Below, in pieces: positions 9,501 through 20,770 of a stretch of DNA of 54,555 bases. Position 1 is the first letter of the stretch. Every line of letters begins with the position of its first letter. Source of the stretch: Hysterium pulicare CBS 123377 (lineage: Eukaryota > Ascomycota > Dothideomycetes > Hysteriales > Hysteriaceae); NCBI GenBank assembly GCA_000467715.1, contig AJFK01000914.1:1-54555 (forward strand), in the 5' to 3' direction. The notes below the pieces were generated by a model. It was not told the DNA's origin. It saw only the letters and a program-made list of their open reading frames with translations, and did no database searches. The position numbers and the translations under genes were made by a program.

Positions 9501-10835
9501 TGGTGTTGAGCTTCGTCCAACTCCCCACGATCTTCAACGACAACACAACGACCTCTGCAAGTCCATACTCTTGCTCGAAACACAGGAGGTAAGAGCAATA
9601 CGATCGCGAGAGGCTGTACGAGAACGTCGCCAGCATCATGCGGCCCAGAAGGACAAAGCCAGAACCGTTTGCACTGCTGGAAGGTCGACCAGCTGGGCAC
9701 ACTTGCAGCTTGAGAAGCACCACACACCAACACCAATGGCTTGCGAGGATGCTTAGAACTTCACGAGACGATACGATGCACCTTCCCTCCATCAGACACT
9801 GTAGAAGAGTCGACAAGATGCTTGAGAGCCACCATGGCGATGGCGGAGCGGGCTGCACCTCCGCTATCTTCACTCACCACGCGACGACTGCGATCGCCGC
9901 AACCAAGGGAGGTAAAGGCATCACATCGTCCTGGCTTGCGAGCCGCAATAGAGATCGACGGAGTGTAGCTTCTAGATGATACCCTTGCTTGGTCGCACCC
10001 GGAGAGCGAAATCGCTCTTTCAGCGACGAGGACACCGCCGGCTTCCTGACTCGCTATGCCACGATGGTAGACAGCAGACTCAAGGCCCGATTGCCTATCG
10101 CATTGTCTTGCTTCGCCGACCGGGATACGGATCATCGGCGTGGCCAACATGAGGTGCCAACAAAGGATCGTAAACATGTGTCATCCGAATAACGCGCGGC
10201 GAACCAGACACGCACCCGCTAACACACGACGCAAACGACACCGAAACCAACGCGACTCATGCAGAGACTGTGCTTCGATAGTAAAGGGTCGTCGAGGAGT
10301 CTTGCGAGGAAGAGAGAATGGCCATATCAACTGTTACCAGGCCCGCCTCGCGTCTGAGCGCCAGGGCTCAGTGACAACTATGCAAAGGCAGACCCCCACA
10401 GACGTGCGAATCATCATTCAAAATTCGGGTAGATCGGAGGCGTAGGAGGAAGACAAATCCATGAAGCCATGGGTTCCCGTAGAGGCAGCGGACAAGAGTC
10501 TCCCTTGACGCAAGTTCGCTCCAAACTACAGTAGAAGGCGATGCTCTACCAGGGCCGGATCGAAGTCCATGGCGCATGACGATGAACCGACAGCTTTGAT
10601 GCAGCGAATCATCAGGACGGGCACCAGGCAGAGGGCCAAAGTCCTTCAGTACAAACGTGTACGGGCCCAGTTGAGATAGAACAATGATACCGGAGGGGCA
10701 TTTGCCCAGTCGAAAGGGCGTAAGGATCCAGTGACAGGCAAGTTCGAGAGAGCCGGCATACGCAAGCTCTCCGTCAAACATCCTGGCAATGCATATACTG
10801 ACATGCAAAGTAGTTGATATACTGCGTGAAGCCAA
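9501..10835 (+). pseudogene. Probable decayed coding region, family unknown
   Basis: Several stop-free stretches of 60-110 codons in different plus-strand frames look protein-like but do not join. About 9503..9756 is rich in Glu/Arg/Gln (LLLETQEVRAIRSREAVRER), suggesting a helical segment. About 9741..9968 (VEESTRCLRATMAMAERAAP) is in another frame. The minus strand also has long open frames here (139 codons ending at 9761 and 156 codons ending at 10368). I cannot tell which strand was coding. No domain is recognised; relics of a broken gene are the most economical reading. Confidence 0.25.
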
Positions 10836-11651
10836 GTGACGGCATTTCGACCACGACCAACATCGGAGGAACTCAATAATCAGTCTCCTGGAAGTCGAAG
10901 AAAAAACGACAAGCGCTCAAGTCGAACCGGCGCGTATAACATTCTATCGGAAGCCAATGTTAAAGTTGTTAGAACGGTCCAGGAGGAGCATTCAGTTTCA
11001 TCTGCGGGAGACCTTCCAATAGAGGAGAGGCACGATATCCTGGAAGCAAAGGCTGCTGACTCCATGCGGCATAGCCAATCCCTACCCACCTTCGATGTCA
11101 CCGTCACTCGATCGAATCTTTCCGAGTGGGAAGCAGAAGCCCATTGTTATCTCGAACTGAGCACGAGCAGCTCGGCAGTAACAATCATACCGTGTGCAAA
11201 CTCAACCGAGATGATCAAGTCTGAGGAATGATCAAATGGAGCGGCCCAACATATGCTCTCAGGCTTTCCCGGGAATGTTGACGACCAAAACTGGCCCGTT
11301 CGCTCGTGCGAGACCGATCCCACGGAGAACAGACAGACAACAACACCAAGACCAAGACCAAAACGGGAAGAAGATGGCTCGGCCAATTCACAAAGGAGGC
11401 TGATAAGAGTCGGACATAAGAGTCGGACAGCTGGTGGCGTTGGAAGCAAGAGGCATCTCGCGGAGGTAGAGTCTGACTGCAACACTCTTTTCCTTTCCAA
11501 CATCGGGCATGAGAGTGCTCTCGATTCGACTCCAAGCATCGTCCCGAAGATTCAAGAAGTGCCGGTCGGAGAACAGACTTGTGCAATAGAAGCTGTGAGT
11601 AAAACGAGAAAAGAAGCTTGGAATACCCCTCGATACAGGCCAGAAAGCTGA
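10836..11651 (+). pseudogene. 272-codon open frame interrupted by a single TGA
   Basis: The frame is open from 10836 to the stop ending at 11651 except for one TGA at 11229-11231. Both halves look like a disordered, polar fungal protein: the first with VRTVQEEHSVSSAGDLPIEE, the second with ENRQTTTPRPRPKREEDG and a basic linker. There is no ATG near 10836, so it may be an internal exon. An alternative intron (GTAACA at 11178 to CTCTCAG at 11262, 85 nt) would remove the TGA but shifts the frame. Readthrough, intron or inactivating mutation cannot be separated by eye. It may be the N-terminal part of the FHA-containing relic immediately downstream. Confidence 0.35.
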
Positions 11652-11770
11652 TACGAGTTTGAAGTCTGATTTGTCTCCATGGATGTACCATAGCTTCAAG
11701 TCAACAACATACTTGGAGTTCGGCCAGCATCGTTGCTAGTCCCAAGCTATATGTAAGGCATGATTGGGAA

Positions 11771-11788
11771 GAGGTGATCGATCACCTC
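11771..11788. promoter_or_regulatory. Perfect 18-bp palindrome GAGGTGATCGATCACCTC
   Basis: Two 9-bp half-sites, GAGGTGATC and GATCACCTC, abut without a spacer. A symmetrical protein-binding site is possible; an untranslated hairpin or chance within decayed sequence is also possible. Confidence 0.3.
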
Positions 11789-11989
11789 TGATCAATTTCC
11801 ATGCACACATACTTCGTCGACTGCGGTCCTGAATCATCCTTGAGGCATGAAGAGGCCTGATGAACCATGAGGCGTAGGGAGATCTGAGACTCCACGTGAT
11901 CAGGGGACCCTGCATCGGTCGGAGATCGACAGTCCAGATAAGAAAATGCAGTCATGATTGAGCGGATATGCTGACAGAGGAGCAGGTGA

Positions 11990-13094
11990 TCTTCACGTCG
12001 AAGATTCCAATTTGCCTCACAACAGGGAGAGACGCATCCCATTGGAGACGTAAGCGTGCTGCTAAATGCTCCTGCAGATTTTGCCGATGTTTGGGAGATG
12101 TACAGTCCTAAGAGATGGGAGACTGGCAGAGTCCGATGTTCTACTTTTCCAAAGCAAAAGCAAGGAAAAAGTGTTCGTTGTCGACGATGATCCGGAGGTA
12201 TCCTTTGCCCAGTTCCGACTTGCAGTCTGATGACTAACGAAACTCGGCAGGATATCAGAAGACGATTCAAATGTCATAAAACAGACAAAGATCCACCTAG
12301 TCTGTCGACAATGCTGACCTTCTGAGCCCGCAGTTCTCCATCCTCGGTCGGAAGTATGTACTCATGCCGAAGGCGAAGAATGTTCAGCTGGAGTCTTCCA
12401 AGCCCGACCACTGTTCGATAAAATACCAGGTATGAATCCAGTCTGATGATATGTATAGGATACTATAACACGACACATCAGTGCGATCTTAGGCGGTTAA
12501 GAATGGTCGAATATGATGCTCAGCTATGGATGGTTCCTAGCACTTACAATTAGTAAGATAGCTTCGAATGTTTGAGAAGAGGTGCTTACCATAGTGTTCA
12601 GGTCCAATAGTCACGTCTTCGGATCGAACGATAGATGCTGCCGTCGTCCGTGGTTGAGGACAAGAAGGCAGCATACCCCAAGGTGTATATCTCCAGGAGA
12701 GCACGACAATAGTTTTTGGGGTACTCGGCTGCCTCATATTCAAAAGCCAGTCCACTTGACAATAAATTGCAATTGTATGCAAGCAGAGGCAAAGATACTC
12801 GGTCCACGCTGTTTGGAAAGGTCTGTCATGAACGACTGTCAAATAGGTCAGTACAAAATGTCAACAAGATGACAAGGTCTCAGATACTTACCGTTTTCCT
12901 TAGTTGATCTTGGAGACGTTGTTCATGTATGCACAATACAGGACCCGAGTCCAATCAATCCTAGGTCATGGGCATCAGACATCGATGTGCATTGCACCAT
13001 AGCCGTCAAGGTGGAGTGCTTCCAACTATTCCGCAGCATCACAAGGCTTCCTCGAGCATCCGCAAAAGGAGCGCATATGTGTACACGGACATGA
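11990..13094 (+). pseudogene. Broken multi-exon gene with FHA-like domain
   Basis: Exon-like pieces in order: 11990..12190 (FASQQGETHPIGDVSVLLNA, then DFADVWEMYSPKRWETG); an overlapping frame ending at 12197 in FVVDDDPE; an intron 12198..12250 with GTATCC, CTAAC branch point and CAG; exon 12334..12429 after CCGCAG, beginning FSILGRKYVLMP and ending DHCSIKYQ before GTATGA; exon 12482..12553 (CDLRRLRMVEYDAQLWMVPS); exon about 12903..13094 (VDLGDVVHV...). The order GR, then H-x-x-I, then L..STY, then L..GDVV is the layout of a forkhead-associated phosphothreonine-binding domain. Stops, a frame change near 12140 and a poor splice site at 12318 argue that the gene is no longer intact. Three in-frame stops lie just upstream (about 11940-11989) within otherwise protein-like sequence. 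Confidence 0.4.
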
Positions 13095-13308
13095 AAGAGA
13101 TGTAGGGATGAATGTAACAAGGTCGACGATGCTGGGTGTTGTTAGCATGTGCCATCGGAGCTGTCAACCCGCCTTATAGACTTACCGTTTCCTATCCTCG
13201 TAGCTTTCTACGATCATTTCACTCTTAACATTTGTCAGTTGCACTGCCGACAGCCATGGTTGTTGCTTCCTCTCCGTTGGCCTAGGGTGTGAAGTGAGGT
13301 AGGTGTGA

Positions 13309-13819
13309 CCTTATTTGACCTCACTCGTCGCCGAGGATTTGCAGCGACTCGAAAAAGACTATTTCCCTTCGCCCCTTGTGTTCCACTCTGAGCACAAGAT
13401 GTACAGAAGACCCGAGGTCGTTCATTCGTCAGGTTGGAAGTCTCAAGCCGAAAGGCTGTTGTCGTTCCAACAGGAGGTCTCGAGAGGCAGGAGCAACAGA
13501 GAGGTAAGCCATCTCAGGAAAACCAAGCACAGCCATCTCATCGATTGCACCTATGCAAGAGTCGCTTGTGATGATGGGCTGTGTGGTTGTGGAGGTGAGG
13601 TTGAAGGTCTGAGGTGGTTCGCGCGGAGGAGCGAAAGTTGACGACGAGGACCTCAGCGCAGCAGACATCGCCTTGCTGGAACTCTTGCTGTCGTCAGCGG
13701 GTAAGAAGAGCCAAAAGAACACCTGGAAGATGTCCCGGACCCAACTCTCAGCCAGCAGAGAGTCGTTGAGGCGGGCAGCGAAAGAGCTCACTGCGGAAGC
13801 CGAAACCCCCTATCTCTGA
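13309..13819 (+). CDS. Candidate 3' coding exons, unknown protein (possibly same broken gene)
   Basis: Two protein-like blocks lie on the plus strand. The first, 13309..about 13503, contains LQRLEKDYFPSPLVFHSEHK and ends in RGRSNRE before a GTAAGC donor. The second, 13613..13819, contains DDEDLSAADIALLELLLSSA, then a Lys/Arg-rich helix and the stop TGA at 13817. An intron between them is plausible but its acceptor is uncertain. The opposite strand has a 121-codon open frame (13791..13429) without an ATG, which I regard as a shadow. The block may be the C-terminus of the FHA-like relic or an independent small gene. Confidence 0.35.
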
Positions 13820-14144
13820 TTCTCAGCGGCAGGGGCTGCCTGGGTGTCAGTAACTCGCCGAGGAGGTTAATCTGGAGAGTATCAATGCTTTTGCAACAAG
13901 CAATTCACACGCTACGACTTTTCGTTGTGGTGATGGTCGTGGTGCGGCCGGTGATGATTCATTTTTGGTGTTGTGGAAATACCTAGGTAGAGTGGTTTAG
14001 GAGTTTCTTTGGCGCCCCCCATTGAAAGCCAGGAAGCACGGCCTCAATCGACTGCAACGCCGTCAGATGGGCAACCTCTTCGTTCTTGCCCTCTAGTTCT
14101 CTGTATTGGCTGCAAAGACCTGGGCAAGGCAGCTGCTGCCAGTC

Positions 14145-17091
14145 ATGTCCACCAGAGATCTTGTTATCCTCTCCTCCTCCCCTCCAATGCCCTGGATGGG
14201 GACGGCCTTAGCGACTCGAGAATGCACACCCCCGAGCGGCCAACAACGCGTCGGCATGTCCTCTTTGTCGCTCGGGCTACCGTCTCCGCGAGGCCTGATA
14301 AAGCCAAAGCCAAGCGGCGCGTTGCGAAGTGGCTCACGAGCTGCACATGTACCTCAGGATGCAATTGCAGGGTTTGCCACTGCTGCAAGTCTGGTGCGGA
14401 GCAACCAACTGGCTCTCGAAGCCGTGGACCCATTTCTAGATGGGGATCGACAACAACAGATGCAGGACTCGAGTTCTCATGCAGATACTAATGATACAGC
14501 GGCTAAGAAGCCATCCAAGAGAGCTACGAAGCGCTCAACCTCCAAAGACAGCAATCCCGCGGCAAGGAGACCAAAGCAGAGAAAACAGAGGTCAATCACA
14601 CAACCCCCCGACAAAGACCAGACGCCGCTACAGGATGCCGAACCACTTGTAGTTGTACGATCTTCCCACAAAGTCATTTCCACCGCAGCGGAAACCTCGA
14701 ATACCAAGCCAGCAAAGCCGCGAAAGCCAAGGGCGAAGAAGGAGAAGACGGAGGAGACGCAGACAAAGACGAATCGGGGCAAAACTACAAAGCCCCAGAG
14801 TGGTGCTCGCTCTACCAAAGATCTGGGACTTGTAGCATCTGGACAACGGTTAGGGGCAAAGTCTACAGGAGTAGTTTCGTCGCATTTCCAGCACGACGTG
14901 TCGGCAAATGGGGACACTAGGTACAAAGATACCTTCCCGCTATCTGCTGATGGCATTTTGGCGACGGATAGGGTTGAGACTGTAACTAGGGGTGAGGAAG
15001 AGAGTGCGGCGAAAGATGGCAAGCCTCGTGCTTCACGAAGACGGAAGTCGAATGGCATTTCAAAGGCTCCACTAGCTATTGATATCGCTGTTGGGCGGAG
15101 AGTGGACTGGACACCTCCGAAGGATACCAATGTCATACACGTACAGGCGGGTTCTTTGGGCAAGGAGAATCACCCTCCCACAATACAGCAAGAGAAATCT
15201 ACTTTCACGAATTTGCTTGGCAACTTCTCCTATCCACAAACCTCTGAATCGACTTCAGCGGCTGCTTCAAGGCCTACGTCTAGAGATGGAGTGACAAAGC
15301 GGCGAAAAATTGACGTAAGATTATCCAACCTCTTCCACTTGCAATTCGGGTCAATGCTGATGATACTTGCAGCTTGTTGATGTTCCAGGGAAACCGCCAA
15401 CCTCGAGGAATCCTTCGCCGGAGAAGATCAAAGCGCCAAAAAAGAAAGCAAGGACAATCACAGACTTGGTAACGGCTCAATACAACACCAGCGATTCTAA
15501 AGCCGTTCCTGCGCCAGAGGTCAGTGCGTTCTTCGCACCACGTAACGACGCGCAATTAGGTGATGCCCCTCGGCCTTCTAAGAAGAAACCGCCACGAGAA
15601 AAATCACCATCGAAACAAAGCTCGAAAGCAGAAGCGAACAAGAAGTCCAAGGCCAAGACCACATCCAAACCAAAGCTTGTTGCAACGAAGTTACTGTCTC
15701 CGGAATCTGCCGCGCTTCGGTTGAATAAGCAGGACCTTCTCTTTGGCACTTCGAGCCAACTTGCACGCGAAGAGTCTCCGGCTTTGCTCCGGGACCTTCA
15801 AAATGCGATTCGAGAATCGGAGACGGAGGCTGCTATTCTTGAAGAGAGCGCCATAGTATCAAGTGAAACACTGAGCACATCCCGACTCGGTACGAGTTTG
15901 TCAGTCGTCAAAGCAAGTCGAGGTCTGTGGTCGGTAAGTGCACGAGATTCGGAGAACAGTCTCTTGGACAAGGATGAGCTCATCTACGTGCCTGATAAGC
16001 ATCCCCAATCTCATATTGGCTTGCTTGTTGACGGAACTCATGAAGAAAGTTTCGCCGACATTGACGACTTTAAAGAGCCTCAGGACTCTCTGGTAGTTAC
16101 GACCGAATCCGCTTCAACTAGACATGAAGAACCAGAGAGCCCTGTTTCGCTGCCTCGGCAACTTCCTTCAGATTCGCTGTCATTTCAGGATATAGACCAG
16201 TTCGAGTATGAAGAGCCGCAAATGCAGACCATAAGCGATGTCAGTTTTCAAGACATAGATGATTTCGTAACCAATCTTCCTCCAGCCAAAACTTCAAGTC
16301 GAGATCGCATTCAAGCATCCAGCTCAAAGAGACCGCCCAACACTCCCAGCAAAGACGCCCCTCCGAAGAGACGGCGTGGTCGCATGCCCAAGCCCGCCAA
16401 TTCCCAGAATGCACCACCAGTTGTAGGAAGAGCCGATGCGGTAAGAGCACCGAACACGAAAATCACTTCTCTTCGTAAAGCACCGAGTACCCCTGCAAAA
16501 CGTGAGAAGAGATTCACACACATCGATGAGATATCCGACTCAGAAGCTGAGTCACCACTCTCGCCTACCCCACCACGCTTATCTCGCATCAGTGTTCCTA
16601 AGCCACTTGATCTTCGACCAAGTCAAGAACAACCCTTGGAGGGTGGAGATGGCTTTGAAGCACCAATCCGTACCTTCAAGATCAGGCTAAGCGATCTCGC
16701 ATGGGATGGCATGAAGCCTGCCATTTTCGCCGAGGTCACTAAGCGGGTCAAGTCACAACCAAACACCACCGATCTGAGTCGTCCCAGTTGGTACGAGAAG
16801 ATCCTGATGTATGATCCCATCGTGCTTGAAGACTTCACGGCATGGTTGAATGGGAAAGGTGTGAGAGCTTACAAGAAGGCTACTGTGAAGCAAGTCAAGG
16901 AGGATATGAAGGCGCGAAAGGATACGTATGTTCACGATCCTTATGATGGGACAGTGGCGAAGGAAGATATGGTGGCTGTGGTTGAGAAGGAGATTGAGGC
17001 TTGGATGGTGCAGCAGTGGTGTCAAGAGAAAAGCGTGTGTTGTATCTCAAAAGAGAAGATTAAAAGTGGGCCGAGGAGGCAGATGTATTGA
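14145..17091 (+). CDS. SLX4: SLX4, structure-specific endonuclease scaffold subunit
   Basis: Two exons, 14145..15314 and 15373..17091, with a 58-nt intron (GTAAGA..TTGCAG), encode 962 aa. The start MSTRDLVILSSSPP is typical of fungal SLX4. SLX4 binds and activates the GIY-YIG nuclease SLX1 and helps resolve branched DNA during replication and recombination in the nucleus. The first two thirds are disordered and basic (KKPSKR, RAKKEKTEE) with acidic-aromatic repeats SFQDIDQFEYEE and SFQDIDDFV near residues 660-690. An acidic SDSEAE patch lies near 780. The conserved C-terminal SLX1-binding region spans about 825-962, with RPSWYEKILMYDPIVLEDFT, a W-containing amphipathic stretch and EAWMVQQWCQEKSVCC. 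Fungal SLX4 proteins are usually 700-900 aa, so this is slightly long. The assignment is firm. Confidence 0.93.
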
Positions 17092-18351
17092 GAGCGTTGG
17101 GCTGGCGGAACAGATATGAAGCGAAATGCATTAAGGTATCTTTCAGACAGAGGTCGCAGTTATGCGATAAAAGATGACATGTACATGCGATGTTGACTAT
17201 TGACTTGCTCTCGAAGCGCAGTATCCTTCACCAGCAAGAGCAACACGAGCCGCAACAAATTGCAAAGACCATCAACGAAAGATGCGAGTCTCCAGGCCTG
17301 CCAGCATCGAGTCTTACCAGTTCCAGAAAGTGTTGCATTCAGTGTGCAAGAAAACGTTTCCCAATACGGCAAGTCTCTCAAAATGTGTTGATGACTGCAA
17401 AAAGGGCGAATGCATAGGGCTGCGTTAGTGCGGGGTAGCAACGCTAGGACACGCCAACACGTGAAGGGCGAAAGGCTTGGCAGAGGGTCCATCTCCCGGC
17501 CGAGAGATTACCACTGTCATGGGATTTCGCCCAGAGGTGAAGGCAGGCAGCCAAGATATGTATGAGCTGGTTGTTGCTGGGGAGAAGGTGGAAAGTACTC
17601 TAACTTTTCATTTTCTCGTCCGTCTTGGATGCTTTCTGCAGCGATCCGCGTCATGCAAACCGTCCTCGTTCGTCCTCGTTCACTAACTACAGCCTTACTC
17701 ACCGCGTAGCTTATTGAGGCTTTGCTTCCTTGGCGATATGTTTGTACGGCCGGACCAATCAAGGATGACTCTCTACTACTTGGCATGAAGAGACGACGAG
17801 CATTCGCAGCCACCCCTTCGCCTCACCCAATCCCCACTCCTCTCTTAATCAGGCACAGATGCTCAGCCTCAAACTCCTCCCCATCTTACGCGGCAACTGA
17901 AACTCGAACGGGCGTCTCTCGGGTGATACCATGACTCGGTAAGCCGTCCCGCCTACATGCCGGCCGTATACCGGTCGAGATGATTGGGAATTTCTACAAG
18001 CCAAGCCCTGGATACTAACATGTGCATAAAGAGGTTGGGGACTGCCAAGGGTATACGGACGCCGTACTCTCATGTTTGAGGTAGATCCTTTCGGAAAAGG
18101 ATGTCAGCTCGAAGTATTGGCGTTTCCTTATTATTGGGGCGGGAGCCTTCATCGAAAATATAAGATTGTCTCTGTGTCTTGATCGGATACTTTTTTTGGT
18201 CGTTGTCGATTACAAATTCTTCAAATCTTACCTTTCCTCTTTTCGGTCAATATACATTTCAATGCTTTGATCGATCGGATAGGAATCTACTTCTTGAGGC
18301 TTCCTCGCTGCCATATCTACTGGCCCAAACTATACGCCCTTCCTTCGCAAA
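17092..18351. other. Intergenic region between SLX4 and the RTA1-like gene
   Basis: No supported gene. Short frames of 60-110 codons on either strand lack recognisable features. The last 250 bp are pyrimidine-rich (cttacctttcctcttttcgg) and probably form the promoter and leader of the downstream plus-strand gene. Confidence 0.5.
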
Positions 18352-20041
18352 ATGAGTACCATCACCTCAGCACCCGCTCTTCCCTCCAACTTCGCGATCC
18401 CCACAAGCACCACCTCCGCAACCGCCACATGCACGACTGCTGTGCGTGGGAAATATGGCTACGTGCCGCCGGATGCATGTAATGCGAATTGGAACTTCAA
18501 CCCTTCTTTCCAGGCTGCCGTTGCCTTTGCCTTCTTGTTCGGTATTGTGATGTTCGCACATATCTTCCAGAGCGTTTGGTATAAAAAGGTGCGTCGAGTC
18601 CGGGAGCGACGTTGGCGACTGATGGGACCAGCCCAGTATTTTGAGCTAACATTTCACGCAGAGATACGCATGGGTCTTGATCATGGGCGCGGCTTGGGAA
18701 CTTGCTAGTTTCGTCATTCGTGCGTTCGGAACGAGGAATCAGCAGAGCTTGACGCCGGTTATTGTGAGCCAGTTGTTGCTGCTATTAGCTCCGCTATGTG
18801 AGTTCGCGGTTTTTATCCTTCGCGATCACCATCTTCTTTGCAGGCCTACTATCTCTCCTTTCCCGTCCACTTCAGGATCCAAAATCTCCCATTCACATCT
18901 GCTTTCGCATCTCGTACCCATCATCGCACAGCCGATATCCCATTCCCCTCCCTCCCGGCCGTACCCTTCTCGTACAGATCGCATACCTCCTCGATGCCGT
19001 CAGATTTCCTCAATACTAACCGTCCTCCCAGGGATCAACGCATTCGCCTACATGACCCTCGGCCGCCTAGCCAACTACTTCCACCCCTACCAACGCGTCG
19101 GCCGCATCAAAGCCTCCTCAGTAGCAAAATACTTCGTCCTAGCCGACATCGTCTCTTTCCTCGTGCAAGCCACCGGCGGCGTCCTACTCTCGCCCAGCAG
19201 TAGTTCCAGCAAGCAGAAACTCGGGAAGAGTGTTTATATGGCTGGTGTTGGGATACAGGAGGGGTTCATTGTAAGTAATCGTACAGAGTGGGGGATTGGA
19301 TGCGGATGAGGCTAATGCTTGGGGTCGGATTTTAGGTGATATTCACAGCTTGCCTTATTCGATTCCAGATTGAGATGCGGCGACATGAAGCTAGAGGCGA
19401 GGTACGAATGGATAGGACGGGGTGGAGAAAACTAGTCTATGTTCTCTACGCTGTCTTGACTCTTATCTCCGTAAGTTCTGCATGCCCCCTACCCATCACT
19501 ACACCCTTCCCCTAACCTATAACCACACCTCGATACCACGCACAAATTACACGACTAATACTTGTGCGTCCCACAGATCCGCATCATCTACCGCCTAATC
19601 GAATACTCCTCCGGCACCTCCCAATCCAACCCCATCGTCTCCCACGAATGGTACACCTACGCCCTCGACGGCGTCCCCATGTTCCTCGCCATCCTCCTGC
19701 TCAATCTCTTCCACCCAGGCCGCGTTCTCATCGGTCCAGATAGCGAGTTCTCGTCCTCCAAAAATTCCAAAACCCCCAAATCTTCTAGACGCTCTTCGAA
19801 GGGCTCGAGAGTCGAGTATCAAGCTGCGCCTAGCGGTCAGAGACGCAGGAGTCGGAGGAGGAGTAGTGCGAGGAGGAGTGCGGAGAGGGGTGCGGGTGCG
19901 GGTGGGAGGAGGGAGCGTGGAGAGGGGAGGAGGGAGAGGGAGTATGCAACACAGCAGCAGCAGCAGCAGGGAAGTTGGGAGCCGATGAGGGATTTGGATT
20001 ATGATGCTGAGAGGAGGAGGGCGGCTGGAGAGAGGTGGTAG
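18352..20041 (+). CDS. RTA1-like seven-helix membrane protein
   Basis: Five exons: 18352..18588, 18662..18797, 19032..19270, 19336..19470 and 19577..20041, all GT..AG and in phase, giving 403 aa. After a Ser/Thr-rich N-terminus with TCTTAVRGKYGYVPPDACNA come seven predicted membrane helices. Family motifs include AAWELASFVIRAFGTRNQQS, INAFAYMTLGR, ADIVSFLVQATGG and the cytoplasmic-side RIIYRLIEYSSG. RTA1/RSB1-family proteins sit in fungal plasma or internal membranes and are linked to resistance to aminocholesterol and to sphingoid-base export; the substrate here is not known. The C-terminal ~110 residues are unusual: Ser/Arg/Gly-rich with a CAG tract encoding Gln6. Family members commonly have 280-350 aa, so the tail makes this one long. 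A 234-nt second intron is longer than its neighbours. Confidence 0.9.
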
Positions 20042-20770
20042 ACCCGAGGGTCTGAAACGAGAGATCGGAACTGGATCGGAGAAGAGGATGTTATCTTTCA
20101 TGATACGCACCGGGCTGCAGGGGATAAACACGTTGATGGCAGTTTGGGCTTTCCCTTTCAAATCTCCCTAATGTTCTAAAATAGCGAGACTACTTTCGAA
20201 TTGACTTTTAAGGTGGTACCTGATATTGATACTTTTTACGATCCAATATTCCTATCTAGACAACCAGTAACGAGTAAAGTAGCATCGGAGCGTCGGTCTT
20301 AGAATGGCATAAATCGTTCCAAAAGTTGAAGTATCCATCTTCTTTTTCACTCCGGAAACGAAGAAGCTTTGAGGGATTGGAATGTTTCTTAGTGAAACCT
20401 TTCTCGTGAGTTGCACATATGACTTTTCTATCCGATAGAATTTATGCTATATAATTAAGCAGACGGGCCTTCGAGATTTCGTCGTCCTAAGACAAGTCCC
20501 AATGGGTATGGAAGAGATTCATTTGGGGACGATACAAGGCTTGTGAAAAGATTTATGCAATTCATTGTCGACACGCGAATGACGCTCGACGTAGCCAACA
20601 AAACACTAGCCAAGGCCATGGTGTATGGCTACTTGTATATGGATGTAGACAGACTGAGGAGATAATATGCATTCTGCATTGTCAAACGATTATGCCTTCG
20701 TGACTACACTTAAAAGCGCTGCATCTGACCGATAAGGCTCTTCAATATCATCTCAAAGGATCTAAACCAA
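20042..20770. other. Intergenic, convergent 3' ends
   Basis: Lies between the 3' ends of a plus-strand and a minus-strand gene. AT-rich; no ORF, RNA or repeat recognised. Confidence 0.5.

Noticed and set aside
13429-13791. 121-codon minus-strand ORF
   Set aside because: It lacks an ATG and lies opposite better plus-strand coding blocks (DLSAADIALLELLLSS); most likely a shadow.
14009-14491. 160-codon plus-strand ORF overlapping the SLX4 start
   Set aside because: Different frame from SLX4, which has a typical N-terminus at 14145 and a conserved C-terminus; composition is that of an out-of-frame reading.
19595-20161. 188-codon minus-strand ORF opposite the RTA1-like gene
   Set aside because: Antisense of the Arg/Gly/Glu-rich tail, giving Pro/Leu/Ser runs; no independent support.
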